From Candidatus Saccharimonadota bacterium (GTDB lineage Bacteria > Patescibacteriota > Saccharimonadia > Saccharimonadales > Saccharimonadaceae): 5,063 bases of DNA. The stretch is from NCBI GenBank assembly GCA_009777365.1, contig WRLZ01000054.1:1-5063 (forward strand). Direction: 5' to 3'. The translations under genes were made by a program, and so were the position numbers. The stretch's first letter is position 1; every line of letters begins with the position of its first letter. Under the pieces are notes generated by a model. The model did not search any database. It was not told the origin of the DNA and worked only from the letters and a program-made list of their open reading frames with translations. Below are positions 4,399 to 5,063 of this stretch, one piece after another.

Positions 4399-5063
4399 AT
4401 GAATATTTGGGATTTGGTGATAATTCAGCCGATTTTCAACGTGCTTTTGGTGCTCTATAACTTTATAGGCGATTTTGGGATTGCCTTGATTATATTTACG
4501 ATATTGGTGAAGCTGGCGCTTTGGCCGCTGATGAAGAAGCAGCTGAACCAGACGCGGCTGATGAGGAAGATCCAGCCGGAGCTTGCGGAAATCAAGAAGA
4601 GGTGCAAGGGGAATCGACAGCTTGAAATGATCCAGATGATGGATTTGTATAAAAGAAATAATGTTAAGCCGTTTAGGTCAATATTGACTCTGATCGTACA
4701 GTTGCCAATATTTATCGCGATATTCAGTATCGTGCGGATGGCGTCGCAGGGCGGCGATGAGGTGGCGAGGTATGCTTATGGATTCGTGCAAGATTTGCCT
4801 AGGGTCGCCGAGGCTATAGCGAACGAGGGCGAGTTTGCGCTCAATCTTTTCGGGTTCATTGACCTGAGGAGCAACGCGTTCCCAGGGGGTGGAGTGACAC
4901 TGAGTGCGTTTATACTTTTGGCGTTCGTGGTTGGATCGGCAATTCTACAGTACTTGATCTCGAAGCAACAGCTTCCAACGGCCGGAAAGACCAGGACGTT
5001 CAAGCAAATTATGGCTGATGCGAAAGAGGGTAAGCAGGCAGATCAGAGTGAGCTTAATGGGGT
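4399..5063 (+). CDS. yidC: YidC/Oxa1-family membrane protein insertase, 3' end cut by the window
   Basis: This inserts membrane proteins, alone or with Sec. 221 residues are visible and the frame is open at the edge. There is no signal peptide, lipobox or large periplasmic P1 domain, so it is the short Gram-positive/Oxa1 type. The first long helix (about 12-44) ends in LVKLALWPLM. A cytoplasmic hairpin follows (about 46-90, with MRKIQPELAEIKKR and LEMIQMMDLYKRNNVKP), then TM2 with ILTLIVQLPIFIAIF (95-109), an external loop with NLFGFIDL, and TM3 (about 165-187). The last TM segments lie beyond the edge. The conserved groove Arg of the first helix is Lys 38 here. ATG 4399 is chosen because the family start fits and the promoter points exactly to it. 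The 5' neighbour is a divergent nucleotide kinase, not the rnpA/rpmH often found beside yidC. Confidence 0.88.
   Translation, partial: MNIWDLVIIQPIFNVLLVLYNFIGDFGIALIIFTILVKLALWPLMKKQLNQTRLMRKIQPELAEIKKRCKGNRQLEMIQMMDLYKRNNVKPFRSILTLIVQLPIFIAIFSIVRMASQGGDEVARYAYGFVQDLPRVAEAIANEGEFALNLFGFIDLRSNAFPGGGVTLSAFILLAFVVGSAILQYLISKQQLPTAGKTRTFKQIMADAKEGKQADQSELNG

Noticed and set aside
1..5063. Recoding of UGA (Gracilibacteria/SR1 type)
   Set aside because: None of the six clear coding frames needs an in-frame TGA to be read through. UGA is merely absent as a stop in five genes, which is too few to judge.

Overview
The window looks like a piece of a small-genome bacterial chromosome, most likely a Patescibacteria (CPR) member such as a Saccharibacteria relative. 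This is an inference from several things together: compact, divergent versions of universal proteins; very short spacers; strong G-over-C skew of the plus strand whichever strand is coding; and several promoters whose predicted start points fall on or within a few bases of the ATG. All five complete genes stop with TAA or TAG, none with TGA. No rRNA, tRNA, CRISPR array or insertion sequence is visible, and no gene-free stretch exceeds 300 bases.

Layout. Bases 1-247 (minus) hold the 5' part of an unrecognised Gln/Pro/Ser-rich protein that runs off the left edge. Bases 248-482 are a divergent promoter region with one minus promoter and a duplicated set of plus promoters. Bases 483-2635 (plus) are a two-gene operon: a class V aminotransferase / cysteine desulfurase-like PLP enzyme, followed with a one-base stop/start overlap by a two-TM protein carrying an extracytoplasmic DsbA-like thioredoxin domain (CVVC plus cis-proline). 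Bases 2637-3489 (minus) hold a probable toxin-antitoxin module: a Panacea (DUF4065/SocA-like) antitoxin followed by an overlapping RelE-fold-like toxin whose stop lies 1 bp from the stop of the convergent Dsb-like gene. Bases 3649-4278 (minus) encode a divergent adenylate kinase-family nucleotide kinase. Bases 4279-4398 are a second divergent promoter region. From 4399 (plus) to the right edge is the membrane insertase YidC/Oxa1, cut off by the window.

How they fit together. The sulfur-handling enzyme and the membrane-anchored thiol-disulfide protein are translationally coupled and may share a cysteine/thiol-related role (inference). The toxin-antitoxin pair is the accessory element: it lacks the strand skew of its neighbours and abuts the 3' end of a Dsb-like gene that seems to lack its last helix, which suggests insertion. 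YidC and the nucleotide kinase are housekeeping genes fired from back-to-back promoters.
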